Positions 8,675 to 17,631 of a DNA stretch of 53,061 nucleotides are shown here, piece after piece. Below the pieces are notes generated by a model that searched no databases, was not told the origin of the DNA, and saw only the letters and a program-made list of their open reading frames with translations. The stretch comes from CAVLCC01 sp963624975. Its GTDB lineage: Bacteria > Actinomycetota > Coriobacteriia > Coriobacteriales > CADBOM01. The DNA lies in contig CAVFRF010000014.1 of NCBI GenBank assembly GCA_963624975.1, positions 1-53,061 on the forward strand, in the 5' to 3' direction. A program made the position numbers and the translations under genes. Numbering within the stretch: position 1 is the stretch's first letter; the number at the start of each line of letters is the position of its first letter.

Positions 8675-9667
8675 ATGAGCAAGTTTCTCGATGAGGTAAT
8701 AGCCAAGGCAAAGAGCGACATCCAGACGATCGTGCTTCCCGAGGGCGACGATCCCAGGGTCGTCGAGGCAGGCGTGAAGGCCGCCAAGGACGGACTGGCC
8801 AAGATCGTGATCCTGGGCAGCCAGGAGACCGTGGCCGCACATGGCTTCGACCTCGCAGGCGTCGAGATCGTCGACCCCTGCAACTCCCCGCAGCACGATG
8901 AGTTCGCTGCCAAGCTCCAGGAGCTTCGCGCCAAGAAGGGCATGACCATCGAGCAGGCGTCGGAGCAGATCAAGGACGTTCTGTACTACGGCGTGATGAT
9001 GGTTTACCTGGGCTATGCCGACGGCATGGTTTCCGGCGCATGCCACGCAACCGGCGACGTTCTGCGTCCTGCGCTGCAGATCCTCAAGACCGCTCCCGGC
9101 ACCAAGCTGGTGTCGTCGTTCTTCGTGATCAACGTGCCCGACTGCGAGTTTGGCAACAACGGCACCTTCGTGTTCGCCGACTGCGCTCTCAACCAGTATC
9201 CCGATGCCGACCAGCTGTCCGAGATCGCCATCGCTTCGGCCGAGTCCTACAAGAACTTCATCGGCGGCGATCCGGTCGTGGCCATGATGTGCCACTCCTC
9301 CTACGGCAGCGCCAAGGGCGCCTCGATCGACAAGGTCCAGGAGGCCACCAAGCTCGCCAAGGAGAAGAGGCCCGACCTCCTCATCGACGGCGACCTGCAG
9401 GCCGACGCTTCGATGGTTCCCTCGGTGGGCGCCTCCAAGGCTCCCGGCAGCAAGGTTGCCGGCAAGGCCAACGTGCTGGTGTTCCCCGACATCGACGCTG
9501 GCAACATCGGCTACAAGCTGGTGCAGAGGCTGGCCAAGGCCGAGGCCTATGGTCCTGTGACCCAGGGCATCTCCAAGCCGGTCAACGACCTCTCCCGCGG
9601 CTGCTCTGCCGACGACGTGTACGGCGTGATCGCCATCACCTCGATCCAGGCTCAGGCTCAGAAGTAA
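8675..9667 (+). CDS. pta: phosphate acetyltransferase
   Basis: 330 residues, the short single-domain form of Pta. It converts acetyl-CoA and phosphate to acetyl-phosphate in fermentative acetate formation; an acetate kinase gene is expected but is not adjacent in this window. Recognisable segments are IVLPEGDDPRVVEAG near the N-terminus, MVSGACHATGDVLRPALQI in the middle, and the C-terminal KANVLVFPDIDAGNIGYKL followed by GPVTQGISKPVNDLSRG, the classic Pta signature. The ATG at 8675 has GAAAGG upstream; an alternative 20 residues longer is less likely. It has its own promoter and a strong terminator, so it is monocistronic. Confidence 0.95.
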   Translation: MSKFLDEVIAKAKSDIQTIVLPEGDDPRVVEAGVKAAKDGLAKIVILGSQETVAAHGFDLAGVEIVDPCNSPQHDEFAAKLQELRAKKGMTIEQASEQIKDVLYYGVMMVYLGYADGMVSGACHATGDVLRPALQILKTAPGTKLVSSFFVINVPDCEFGNNGTFVFADCALNQYPDADQLSEIAIASAESYKNFIGGDPVVAMMCHSSYGSAKGASIDKVQEATKLAKEKRPDLLIDGDLQADASMVPSVGASKAPGSKVAGKANVLVFPDIDAGNIGYKLVQRLAKAEAYGPVTQGISKPVNDLSRGCSADDVYGVIAITSIQAQAQK

Positions 9668-9695
9668 AGATCGCCGCTTAAAGGCCGATCTGCTG

Positions 9696-9736
9696 GCCGG
9701 CTCCTTCGGACGATATCCGGAGGGGCCGGCTTTTTT
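9696..9736 (+). terminator. intrinsic terminator of pta
   Basis: 15 bp stem, GCCGGCTCCTTCGGA (9696-9710) with 9716-9730, two G-U pairs, 5 nt loop, then TTTTTT at 9731-9736. Confidence 0.93.
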
Positions 9737-9867
9737 GCGCCCGCGGTGCGCCCGCGGTGCCCGCCGTGCTTGCCAGCGGTTGCGGGTCGTGTCGGTTTCG
9801 TTGAGATTGCCCGCTGGCGCCAAGAGTTGGACTACACTAGTAGCGACGTTTGCGCAAAGGAGGCGCT

Positions 9868-10590
9868 ATGACATCCAACGAAACAAGAAGAATCCTTCTC
9901 GTGGAGGACGAAAAGGCCATTCGCGACGCGGTGGCGGCCTACCTCGAGAGGGAGAACTACTGGGTTACCGCGGCGGCCGACGGGCAGGAGGCTCTCGACG
10001 AGTTCGAGAAGCGCAAGTTCGACCTCGTGATCCTCGACCTCATGCTCCCGCGCGTGTCGGGCGAGAAGGTGTGCAGGGTCATCCGCGACCACGACGACAC
10101 GCCGATCATAATGCTCACCGCCAAGGGCGAGGTGGAGGACAAGATCATCGGACTCGAGCTTGGAGCCGACGACTACCTGGTCAAGCCGTTCTCGCCCCGC
10201 GAGCTGGTAGCGCGCGTGAGGGCGCTGCTGAGGCGGGCCAACATCGATTCCGACCCGCAGCGCGAGACGCTGGAGTTCGGCGACCTCACGATCGACATCA
10301 CCGGCCACAAGGTGCTGGTGGCAGGACGCGAGGTCGACCTCACCACCAGCGAGTTCAAGCTCCTCACCACGCTGTCGCGCTACCCTGGCAGGGTGTACTC
10401 GCGCATGGAGCTGGTGGAGAAGGTGCTGGGCTACGACTTCGAGGGCTACGAGCGCACGATCGACAGCCACATCAAGAACCTGCGCGCCAAGCTTGGCGAC
10501 GACCCTCGCGACCCGACCTGGCTCTACACGGTGCACGGTATCGGGTACAGGTTCGAGGATCCGGGCGAGAACGCGGGCAAGCAGGGTTAG
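9868..10590 (+). CDS. OmpR/PhoB-family response regulator
   Basis: 240 residues. The receiver domain starts RILLVEDEKAIRDAV, with phospho-acceptor Asp57 in LVILDLMLP, the conserved Thr in IIMLTAKGE, and Lys in DDYLVKPF. The C-terminal winged helix has LTTSEFKLLTTLSRYPGRV and the recognition-helix region RTIDSHIKNLRAKLGDDP, ending VHGIGYRFE. The ATG at 9868 follows AAAGGAGG; an upstream in-frame ATG at 9850 lies before that site and is unlikely. The histidine kinase follows 78 bp downstream, with a hairpin between. The signal is not readable from sequence. Confidence 0.93.
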   Translation: MTSNETRRILLVEDEKAIRDAVAAYLERENYWVTAAADGQEALDEFEKRKFDLVILDLMLPRVSGEKVCRVIRDHDDTPIIMLTAKGEVEDKIIGLELGADDYLVKPFSPRELVARVRALLRRANIDSDPQRETLEFGDLTIDITGHKVLVAGREVDLTTSEFKLLTTLSRYPGRVYSRMELVEKVLGYDFEGYERTIDSHIKNLRAKLGDDPRDPTWLYTVHGIGYRFEDPGENAGKQG

Positions 10591-10608
10591 CCCGGGGCGA
10601 AGGAAACG

Positions 10609-10644
10609 CGGCCGCGCCGGCTGGAGAGCTGGCGCGGCCGTTTT
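10609..10644 (+). terminator. hairpin between response regulator and kinase, possible attenuator
   Basis: CGGCCGCGCC (10609-10618) pairs with 10631-10640 and is followed by TTTT. It sits inside an apparent two-gene operon, so partial termination would lower kinase relative to regulator. The T-tract is short, so it may be leaky. Confidence 0.6.
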
Positions 10645-10668
10645 GACGTTTGGAGAAAGCAGGTCGTT

Positions 10669-12219
10669 GTGGCTGAAAATGGCGCGAGGCGAGAGACCTC
10701 TCTGTCGTACAAGGGCAGGATAACGCTGCTGTTCGGACTGGTTTCGGTGATGACGGCGCTCATCGCCGCGCTGGTGCTGGCCTTCGTGTGGGAGTCGCAC
10801 TTTACCGAGTACGCCATGCAGAACATGCAGAACACGGCCAACACCACGGCCACCAACCTCGCCGAGGCCTACGAGGAGAACGGCGGCTGGACCGGCGACG
10901 AGCATGTGATGGCCAACTTCTACGGCAACGGCATCGTGGGCGTGCAGGCCTACGATACGAGTGGCAAGCTCATCGCGCAGAACTCCGACGCGGCCAAGGT
11001 CGACGACGGCAAGGTGCAAGACCAGACGCAGAGCCAGGCCGAGCACGGACTGAGCGTCACGGCGCCAATCGTTGCCGGAGACAAGGTTGTGGGCCAGGTG
11101 AGCGTGTGGTCGATCGGCGGAGGTGACGCGGCGCTTACCGCCAGCGACCTCGAGTTCAAGGGCAACACCTACGGAGCCATGGTGCTGGCGGCGCTCATCG
11201 CAGTGCTCATCTCGTGCGTGATCGGCTACTTCGTGGCCACCGGGGTGGTGGACCCCATCAGGCGCATCACCAAGACGGCCTCGCAGATCAAGAGCGGCAA
11301 CCTCGCCGCGCGCACCAACCTGGTGGGCACCGACGAGGTGGCCCAGCTGGGCATGACCTTCGACGACATGGCGCAGTCCATCGAGAACGACCGCGAGCTG
11401 GAGCGCCGCCTCACCAACGACGTGGCCCACGAGCTGCGCACCCCGCTCATGGCGATGCAGGCCACCATGGAGGCCATGGCCGACGGCGTGCTGCCCGCCG
11501 ACCAGCAGCGGCTCAGCATGCTCGACGGCGAGGTGATTCGACTCGGCAAGCTGGTGGACGCGCTGCTCAAGCTCTCGCGACTGGAGAACCGCTCGACGCC
11601 CATGAAGGCGCAGCAGATCGACCTGGGCGAGACTTTGGAGGAGCTGGTGCTCAACCACCAGATGCTGATGGAGGAGTCGGGTCTGGAATTCGAGTACTCC
11701 TACGAGCCGGGCACGATCGTGATGGCCGACCCCGACCTCATCAAGCAGGCCACGGCCAACATCCTGTCCAACGCGGTGCGCTACACGCCCGAAGGCGGCA
11801 AGATCTCGATCGAGGTCGTGCGCCGCAACGTGATGGCGCAGATCATCGTGAGCGACACCGGCATAGGCATGTCGCAGGAAGACCTCAAGCACATCTTCTC
11901 GAGGTTCTGGCGTGCCGACGCCGGGCGAGACCGCGAGTCGGGCGGCCTGGGCGTGGGCCTTGCGATCGTGAAAGAGATTGTCGACCGCCACGGCGGATGG
12001 GTGCACGTGGACTCGCAGGAAGGCGTGGGCAGCACCTTTACCATCTACATCCCGCTCGTCAAAGAAGATTCCAAAAAGCAGCAGCGCAAGAAGCAAGATA
12101 AGCAGGGAACGTTGCAGGAACGCCTCACCAAGAGGTTCGTGAAGATGCCGAAGTCCGAAGACAAGAAGCACGCAGAGAAAGGTGCGGACAATGAATCCGA
12201 TTCCGATGACTCCAACTAG
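10669..12219 (+). CDS. sensor histidine kinase
   Basis: 516 residues from a GTG start. A transmembrane helix (about residues 20-42) and a second (about 165-190) flank a small extracytoplasmic sensor region. HAMP (VVDPIRRITKTASQI) follows, then HisKA with His254 in NDVAHELRTPL, and HATPase_c with N box ILSNAVRYTP, SDTGIGM, FSRFWRAD and GLGVGLAIVKEIVDRHGG. After the ATPase domain comes an unusual ~55-residue Lys/Asp-rich tail. The gene overlaps purC by 29 bp, so the tail lies over the purC start; it may be a C-terminal extension that arose by stop-codon loss. Partner: the preceding response regulator. Confidence 0.92.
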   Translation: MAENGARRETSLSYKGRITLLFGLVSVMTALIAALVLAFVWESHFTEYAMQNMQNTANTTATNLAEAYEENGGWTGDEHVMANFYGNGIVGVQAYDTSGKLIAQNSDAAKVDDGKVQDQTQSQAEHGLSVTAPIVAGDKVVGQVSVWSIGGGDAALTASDLEFKGNTYGAMVLAALIAVLISCVIGYFVATGVVDPIRRITKTASQIKSGNLAARTNLVGTDEVAQLGMTFDDMAQSIENDRELERRLTNDVAHELRTPLMAMQATMEAMADGVLPADQQRLSMLDGEVIRLGKLVDALLKLSRLENRSTPMKAQQIDLGETLEELVLNHQMLMEESGLEFEYSYEPGTIVMADPDLIKQATANILSNAVRYTPEGGKISIEVVRRNVMAQIIVSDTGIGMSQEDLKHIFSRFWRADAGRDRESGGLGVGLAIVKEIVDRHGGWVHVDSQEGVGSTFTIYIPLVKEDSKKQQRKKQDKQGTLQERLTKRFVKMPKSEDKKHAEKGADNESDSDDSN

Positions 12220-13057
12220 CCAGGGCAAGGTGCGCGACATCTACGACCTGGGCGACAAGCTGCTGATGGTTGCGTCCGACCGCATCTCGGCGTTCGACTA
12301 CATCCTCGAAGACGAGATTCCGCTCAAGGGCAAGGTGCTCACCCAGATCTCGCTGTTCTGGTTCGACCTGCTCTCCGACATCATCGGCAACCACATCGTG
12401 TCGGCCGACGTGGCCGACCTGCCCGAGGCGTTCAAGCCCTATGCCGACTACCTCGACGGGCGCTTCATGATCGTGAACAAGGCCGAGATGTTCCCGGTGG
12501 AATGCATCGTGCGCGGCTATCTGGCCGGCTCGGGCCTGAAGGAGTACCAGCAGAGCCAGACCGTGTGCTCGCTGCCGCTGCCCGCAGGGCTTGTGAACTC
12601 GAGCAAGCTGCCGCAGCCCATCTTCACCCCTTCCACCAAGGCCGAGATCGGCGACCACGACGAGAACGTGAGCTTCGAGGTGGTGGCGGCCAAGATCGGC
12701 GACGAGAACGCCGCCGCGCTGCGCGACAAGACGCTGGCGATCTATGAGCGCGCCCGCGACTACGCCGAGGAGCGCGGCGTGATCATCGCCGACACCAAGC
12801 TGGAGTTCGGCGTGTTCGACGGGCAGATCATCCTAGCCGACGAGGTGCTGACCCCCGACTCCTCTAGGTTCTGGCCGCGCGACCAGTACGAGGAGGGCAA
12901 GAGCCAGCCCAGCTTCGACAAGCAGTTCGTGCGCGACTGGCTGGACGCCAACTGGGACCGCACCGGCACTCCGCCGCGTCTACCCAAGGACGTGATCGAG
13001 AAGACCACGCAGAAGTACGTGGAGGCTTACGAGCTGCTGAGCGGCAAGACTTTGTAG
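12191..13057 (+). CDS. purC: phosphoribosylaminoimidazole-succinocarboxamide synthase
   Basis: 288 residues. SAICAR synthase ligates aspartate to CAIR using ATP in de novo purine synthesis. Conserved segments are QGKVRDIYDLGDKLLMVASDR, SAFDYILEDEIPLKG, ECIVRGYLAGSG, and DTKLEFGVFDGQIILADE, followed by TPDSSRFWPRDQY. The ATG at 12191 follows AAAGG; a GTG at 12182 is less likely. It overlaps the kinase gene in a different frame, an odd pairing of a signalling gene with a purine gene; the other pur genes lie separately at 17.6-20.9 kb. Confidence 0.94.
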   Translation: MNPIPMTPTSQGKVRDIYDLGDKLLMVASDRISAFDYILEDEIPLKGKVLTQISLFWFDLLSDIIGNHIVSADVADLPEAFKPYADYLDGRFMIVNKAEMFPVECIVRGYLAGSGLKEYQQSQTVCSLPLPAGLVNSSKLPQPIFTPSTKAEIGDHDENVSFEVVAAKIGDENAAALRDKTLAIYERARDYAEERGVIIADTKLEFGVFDGQIILADEVLTPDSSRFWPRDQYEEGKSQPSFDKQFVRDWLDANWDRTGTPPRLPKDVIEKTTQKYVEAYELLSGKTL

Positions 13058-13090
13058 CTGTCGCTTCTCCGGGGTGCCGCCGCGGGGGGC

Positions 13091-13189
13091 TTGCGAGTCT
13101 CCCGAGGTGCCGCCGCGGGGTATATCTGCACGGCTCAGTTGGCCTTCGGCCCAGACACACCTCACGTCGGCACTTGGAGAGTCCTCAAC
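13091..13189. repeat. ~100 bp imperfect palindromic intergenic element, copy 1
   Basis: Homologous to 25862-25973. The two ends are imperfect inverted repeats (about 35 bp, beginning GAGTCTCC and ending at the opposite GGAGAGTC), with a central GGCCTTCGGCC tip. Transcribed as RNA it would be one long hairpin. A shorter related fragment precedes it at about 13070. MITE- or REP-like; no coding capacity. Confidence 0.75.
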
Positions 13190-13211
13190 GGGTCTTTGTT
13201 AGCAGCCTTTG

Positions 13212-13498
13212 TTGCAAATTTGCGGATGTCGCAGTTTTCAGAGAGAGATTTGACCGTTTTTGGTTGCATATTTGCGTCCGTCGCAGATTCACCCGCTCTT
13301 CTAGCGGTGTCGTACTCGGAACGGACATCGGAGAATCGGGAAAACCTTCCATTTAGTGGACAAATGTCCATTATCTCGAGCATATCTGTCCTCTCGAGGG
13401 GTTTGCCGTAACTTATAATGTTTTTAAAATCTGAAAGAATCTGCGACATTCGCAAATTTGCAGCGCGTTTCTTCAAATTGTCGCTCGTCGCAAATTCC
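13212..13498. mobile_element. ~285 bp intergenic inverted element, left copy
   Basis: Begins TTGCAAATTTGCGGATGTCG (13212) and its far end (13442-13498) carries the inverse of that motif. In the centre is a palindrome-like core TGGACAAATGTCCA (13357-13370). The whole copy matches 14790-15075 in inverted orientation, including the outer TTGCGACGAGCG stretch (13475-13495 read on the minus strand). Together the two copies bracket the gene at 13705-14709. No transposase is inside. Confidence 0.75.
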
Positions 13499-13698
13499 AT
13501 GGACTGCTTCATCGTTTGAGCATCATGCTCGCCATTTGCCCCGTCTTATCGGTGTCAATGTCAGGTAAAAGAAGTGCTCGCCTTGGCAGCTTTGCAGCAT
13601 CTTTCCCAAGCCTTACCTTTCTGTTTCTGCGAGGTAAGAATTTGGTAGGCATTCGGTAAGCTTTCGTTAAGAATTTGGGAAGATTTGCGGTATAGAGT

Positions 13699-14709
13699 GT
13701 GCCTATGAAATTTACACTCTATGGCATATCGGCACTTGAATACTGGAGGCTCATCGGGAGTTCGGACGTTGTCGTTCCAAAGCTCGATAGGCTGGCGGTG
13801 TCTGGCGAGCAAATGACCGAGGGAGAAATTATCAAGGAACTTAGGCTTCTTCCAGGTATTCAGTCGCTGTCTCTTCCCATCCATATCGGGACGGTTGCCA
13901 AACGGTCGGCTTACCACCGTGATGTTCTGCACTTTCACGTGATCGGCGAGCATATGCTCAAAAGCCCGGTTCTAAGCATTGCTGGCAACGTTGGTCTCGC
14001 TTCGCCAGAAGGGTGTCTTCTCCAGATTGCTGGATGTGTTGAGCTGCCGGAGCTCATCGGGCTGATGCACGAATTTTGCGGGTTCTATTCTCCGGCAGAA
14101 AAGCTGATCCAACGCGATCCCCTCACCAGTTTGACCAAGCTAACTCGCGCATCCAAGCGCCTTGCCGGTACACGTGGGGCTAAGAAGTTTTGCAGGGCAC
14201 TCGCTTATGTGAGAGGCCCTTCTAGATCCCCGATGGAGACTGCGCTTGCGCTTTTCCTGTCACTTCCCTATTCGATGGGAGGGTACTCCTTTTCGGATTT
14301 ACAGCTCAATTCAAAAGAACCGCTAGATTCGTTTAGCAGGCGCAACACCGGAGTCAAGACGCTAGAACCGGATATTTTGTTCCCGAGTTGCAACTTGTGC
14401 ATCGAGTATGACGGAAGGAGTTTTCACGAAGGGCAAGATGCTGTTCGGCGCGATGCGAGAAGGATTAATTTGCTCACTTTGAACGGCTATACGGTGATTA
14501 CCCTGGTATCGTCCCAGCTCATGTCCTGTAAGGACATGCACGAAACGGCATTGGCTATAGCTCGCGTGATGGGCAAGCGGCTTCAGATTAGGGACCAGTC
14601 GAGATTCATAAGAGAGCGCAGCAGGTTGAGGGGACTTTTGCTAAGTTCGGAGAGCATTCTGCGAACTCAGAAGGTGGATCAAAAGATGCTGGCAGAGCGC
14701 AAGGTTTGA
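13699..14709 (+). CDS. protein with C-terminal PD-(D/E)XK-like (DUF559/Vsr-like) domain
   Basis: About 334-336 residues; not a family I can name with certainty. The C-terminal ~110 residues read EPDILFPSCNLCIEYDGRSF, then RRDARRINLLTLNGYTVITL. That is the strand-Asp, strand-Glu-x-Asp and helix layout of Vsr/DUF559 restriction-like nucleases, so a DNA nuclease activity is plausible. The N-terminal ~200 residues resemble the predicted-transcriptional-regulator/AbiEi-type proteins common in this class but have no decisive motif. The frame opens at GTG 13699; ATG 13705 is the likelier start. No good ribosome binding site, but TATAGAGT lies just upstream, suggesting a leaderless message. Base composition is more AT-rich than its neighbours, and the gene sits between two inverted ~285 bp elements. 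A mobile defence or homing-type gene is possible. Confidence 0.6.
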   Translation: MPMKFTLYGISALEYWRLIGSSDVVVPKLDRLAVSGEQMTEGEIIKELRLLPGIQSLSLPIHIGTVAKRSAYHRDVLHFHVIGEHMLKSPVLSIAGNVGLASPEGCLLQIAGCVELPELIGLMHEFCGFYSPAEKLIQRDPLTSLTKLTRASKRLAGTRGAKKFCRALAYVRGPSRSPMETALALFLSLPYSMGGYSFSDLQLNSKEPLDSFSRRNTGVKTLEPDILFPSCNLCIEYDGRSFHEGQDAVRRDARRINLLTLNGYTVITLVSSQLMSCKDMHETALAIARVMGKRLQIRDQSRFIRERSRLRGLLLSSESILRTQKVDQKMLAERKV

Positions 14710-14789
14710 GTATAGATCGGCACCCGCATCGACGAGGCTGGGAAGGAGGAAGCGAGAGCGGTGTTCTAACGACAGCATAGCCCGTGAAG

Positions 14790-15075
14790 TTTGCGACGAG
14801 CGAAATTGTGTATAAACGCGTTGCAGATTCGCGGATGTCGCAGGACTTTGGAGATTTTGAAAGCACTACAATTGTTGATGAGGGCTGTGAATAGGCGGAT
14901 TCGCCCGAGATAATGGACATATGTCCACTAAATGGACAGAATCTTCGATTCTGCGAGCTCTTGCCTCGCGCCAGTGCCGTCCGGAACGCCGGGCGTTTTG
15001 CGACAGATGCAAATCTGCAACAGAAAGCTGCAGAATATCTCTCCAAAAATTGCGACAGCCGCAAATTTGTAGCAA
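14790..15075. mobile_element. ~285 bp intergenic inverted element, right copy
   Basis: Inverted copy of 13212-13498. It begins TTGCGACGAGCG and TTGCAGATTCGCGGATGTCG (from 14821), includes the core TGGACATATGTCCA (about 14916-14929, a perfect palindrome), and ends with TTGCGACAGCCGCAAATTTG (to 15075). No open frame of note within it. Confidence 0.75.
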
Positions 15076-15381
15076 TGGACGATGAGTGGGGCTGAAGAAG
15101 GCAAGGAAGACGCTATGGAAGAGCCGAAAAGACACCTGTGTGGTGAAACATCGAGATCGGTGCGCGCGAGAGTGCATGAGAGCACATGGTTGATGGACTT
15201 TCTGCCTATGTGCGGGGGATAGAGCGTGCAAGTCTAGTAAAATGAGTTCCATATGTTCAACAGATTATCTCGTGAGCTGGCCGCGCAGGTTCTGGGGCGA
15301 ACCCGTGCTAGGTGCAAAAAGCACGCCGCTGTCTCTCGCGAGTGTTGCGGACTCTTGCCGCACGGACCTTTTAGGAGAAGC

Positions 15382-16008
15382 ATGACCAGGCGAAGCATCA
15401 CCAACGAACGCTATACCACCGAGGATCCCAACAAGGGGACGACGCGCAAGTCGGCCTCGCAGGCGAAGCCCGCGCGCGAGGTTGCCGGCACCGTGTACAT
15501 GAAGGATCCCAACGCCAAGAAGACGCGTAAGCAGCTCAGGCAGGAGGAGATGGAGCGCGAGGCCAAGCGCAAGAAGAAGGAAGAGAAGAGCGCATCGGCC
15601 GCCGACCAGACCAATCTGTCGGCAAACAGCAAGATCAACGCCGAGATCAAGCAGTGGCGCAGGATCTGGTGGGTGTCCATCGCCATGGGCGTGCTGCTGG
15701 TGATCTTGTCGTGGTTTGCCAAGGATATAAACGGCATGCTGTTTACCGTCACGATTATCGGCGCATATGCGATGGTGGGCTTCGCGCTCTTCATCGAGTT
15801 TGGCAGGATCAACAAGCTGCGCAAGAAGCTCACACAGCCGGGCGTGTCCAACAAGATGTCGAGCAAGCAGCTCAAGCACCGTCAGGAGGCCGAGAAGCTC
15901 GAGGAGGCCAGGCGCGCGGCGAAGAAGTCGAAGAGCAAGCGCATAAGCCTGAAGAAGAAGGACCAGCAATCCGAGAACTACCCGATGGACGAGTCGAGCG
16001 AGCACTAG
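15382..16008 (+). CDS. small basic membrane protein with two transmembrane helices, function unknown
   Basis: 208 residues. Residues 1-85 are hydrophilic and lysine-rich (TRKQLRQEEMEREAKRKKKE). They precede two hydrophobic helices (about 97-117, IWWVSIAMGVLLVILSWF, and 122-142). A second strongly basic, helical tail follows, with KQLKHRQEAEKLEEARRAAK. Both termini are predicted cytosolic. The ATG at 15382 has TAGGAGAAG upstream; a longer frame from 15253 lacks such a site. I do not recognise the family. The topology suggests a membrane-anchored nucleic-acid or protein-binding role, which is only inference. It precedes the small membrane protein and sortase genes on the same strand. Confidence 0.75.
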   Translation: MTRRSITNERYTTEDPNKGTTRKSASQAKPAREVAGTVYMKDPNAKKTRKQLRQEEMEREAKRKKKEEKSASAADQTNLSANSKINAEIKQWRRIWWVSIAMGVLLVILSWFAKDINGMLFTVTIIGAYAMVGFALFIEFGRINKLRKKLTQPGVSNKMSSKQLKHRQEAEKLEEARRAAKKSKSKRISLKKKDQQSENYPMDESSEH

Positions 16009-16185
16009 AAGCGCGGTGGTCGCCGAGGCCGTCTGGGCCGCTGAGGCCTAGGTGCAGCATGCGGGGACAACCGGCAGTTTGGGGGCGGCTGGAAGCCTAG
16101 GGCTGACAGTTGCGTGCCGGCGTGGATGCGAGATGGAGTTCCAACTGGGGCGACAGCCGGATCACTCCGGCAGTGTGAGGAGACG

Positions 16186-16311
16186 ATGATGGTAGAGCTG
16201 TTTGGCTTTCAGGTTCCCGAGTGGGTGCTCTGGATTCTGGGTGCAGCCGTGGTATTGCTGCTGGTCGTTCCCATCTTGAAGGGCTTTCTGTCGGAGCTGA
16301 GGAAGAAATGA
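16186..16311 (+). CDS. 41-residue single-span membrane protein
   Basis: Too short for most automatic calls, but well supported. GTGAGGAGACG precedes an ATG, the product is MMVELFGFQVPEWVLWILGA followed by a hydrophobic span and a basic end (LSELRKK). Its stop TGA overlaps the sortase ATG (ATGA), so translation is coupled. It may stabilise or recruit the sortase, but that is inference. Confidence 0.7.
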   Translation: MMVELFGFQVPEWVLWILGAAVVLLLVVPILKGFLSELRKK

Positions 16312-17603
16312 GCTCTTGGGATTCTTGGAACGACGGCGACTTCGGCGGTGCCGATGAGCGACCTCGCCAGTCTGGGGGAGGTGCCCACGTCGCACGCTCG
16401 GGCAACCGGCAGAGCATCCCTCGCGTCGATGACACCAACGGTGTCTCGCGAGGTGGGGCGCATGTGAAGAAGCCCGCGCAGCAGCAGCCGCGCGAGAGCT
16501 TTGCCGATGCCGTGCCCGCAGTTCGCTCTGCCGCAGGAGATGGAGGATTGTACGGGCGCACCGCCAGCGATTCCACCACCAATCTGCATACTCCTAACCA
16601 GGTGACCGGCTATGTGAGCGGCTATGGCGGAATCGATGATGCCAGTGCTAGGGGTAGGGCGAGAAACGCGGCCAACCCCAACGCCACCACCGTCATGCAG
16701 CCTGGCGGCTCCGACGGCGCTGGAAACGCGTATAGCCGAAATGCCGCCAGCTATACCGCCAGCAATGGCGACGGCGGCTCGCACGGGCGCGGCAAGGGTG
16801 GCAAAGGCGGCAAGTCCGAGAAGCCCAAGCGGCCGTGGGACTGGAAGAGCAAGACGCTCCTGATCGTGGGCATCGCCCTCTTGGTGGCGGCGCTCATCGT
16901 CGTGGGCGTTATCGTCAAGGGCTACCTGGATGCTCGCGCCGAGTACGACAGGGCGCGGCTCGATGCCGGCATCGACACCTCGTTGTTCGACAAGGCCCTT
17001 GGCGGCGAGATGGACCTGACCGACCTCAACGTCGACTGGGATGCCCTCAAGGCCGAGAACCCCGACGTCGTGGCATGGGTCTACATCCAGGGCACCGACA
17101 TCAACTACCCCGTGGTGCAGGCCGACGACAACGACTACTACCTTACCCATTCGTACACCAAGGCCAGCTCCAGCTCGGGGTCGATTTTCCTCGACTGCGA
17201 CAACAACGCCAACCTCACCGACATGCACAACGTGCTGTACGGGCACAATATGCTGGACGGTTCGATGTTCGCGCAGATCCTGAACTTCAAGGACCAGGAC
17301 TTCCTCGACAACGGGTACAAGATACTGATCCTCACGCCGAGCTACGCGTATGTGCTGCAGCCCGCGTTCACGTACATCTGCGATGGGGCCGAGGAGCTAA
17401 GGCAGCTCGGGTTTACCACCAAGACGCAGCTGCAGACCTACATCACGGAGCTGATGGGGCATGCCGTGACCGAGTCGACGGTGGACACCACCAAGATCGA
17501 CAAGCTGTTTTCGCTGGTAACGTGCAGCTACGAGGGAGACGACGTGCGCACCGTGCTGTGCTGCGTGCAAACGGACGCGGTTACGTTTCCAAATGGAGCG
17601 TAG
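16308..17603 (+). CDS. class B-type sortase with long disordered N-terminus
   Basis: 431 residues. Residues 1-175 are low-complexity, rich in Gly, Ser and Asn, and cytosolic. A transmembrane helix lies at about 183-208 and the sortase domain follows. Catalytic His313 is in NVLYGHNML, Cys406 in LVTCSYEG, and Arg414 in DDVRTVL, the full sortase triad. The segment TDINYPVVQADDNDYYL is typical of class B/SrtB-like enzymes. Sortases cleave LPxTG-like or NPQTN-like signals and join proteins to peptidoglycan or pilin; no substrate gene is next to it here. The ATG at 16308 is inside the ATGA of the preceding small gene; purF begins only 28 bp downstream. Confidence 0.88.
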   Translation: MSSWDSWNDGDFGGADERPRQSGGGAHVARSGNRQSIPRVDDTNGVSRGGAHVKKPAQQQPRESFADAVPAVRSAAGDGGLYGRTASDSTTNLHTPNQVTGYVSGYGGIDDASARGRARNAANPNATTVMQPGGSDGAGNAYSRNAASYTASNGDGGSHGRGKGGKGGKSEKPKRPWDWKSKTLLIVGIALLVAALIVVGVIVKGYLDARAEYDRARLDAGIDTSLFDKALGGEMDLTDLNVDWDALKAENPDVVAWVYIQGTDINYPVVQADDNDYYLTHSYTKASSSSGSIFLDCDNNANLTDMHNVLYGHNMLDGSMFAQILNFKDQDFLDNGYKILILTPSYAYVLQPAFTYICDGAEELRQLGFTTKTQLQTYITELMGHAVTESTVDTTKIDKLFSLVTCSYEGDDVRTVLCCVQTDAVTFPNGA

Positions 17604-17631
17604 ATACTGCCTGAAGGGGACGGGGGTCGCG

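Noticed and set aside
9832..12240. An 802-codon minus-strand frame over the two-component genes
   Set aside because: The plus strand has complete catalytic motifs; the antisense product has no recognisable domain.
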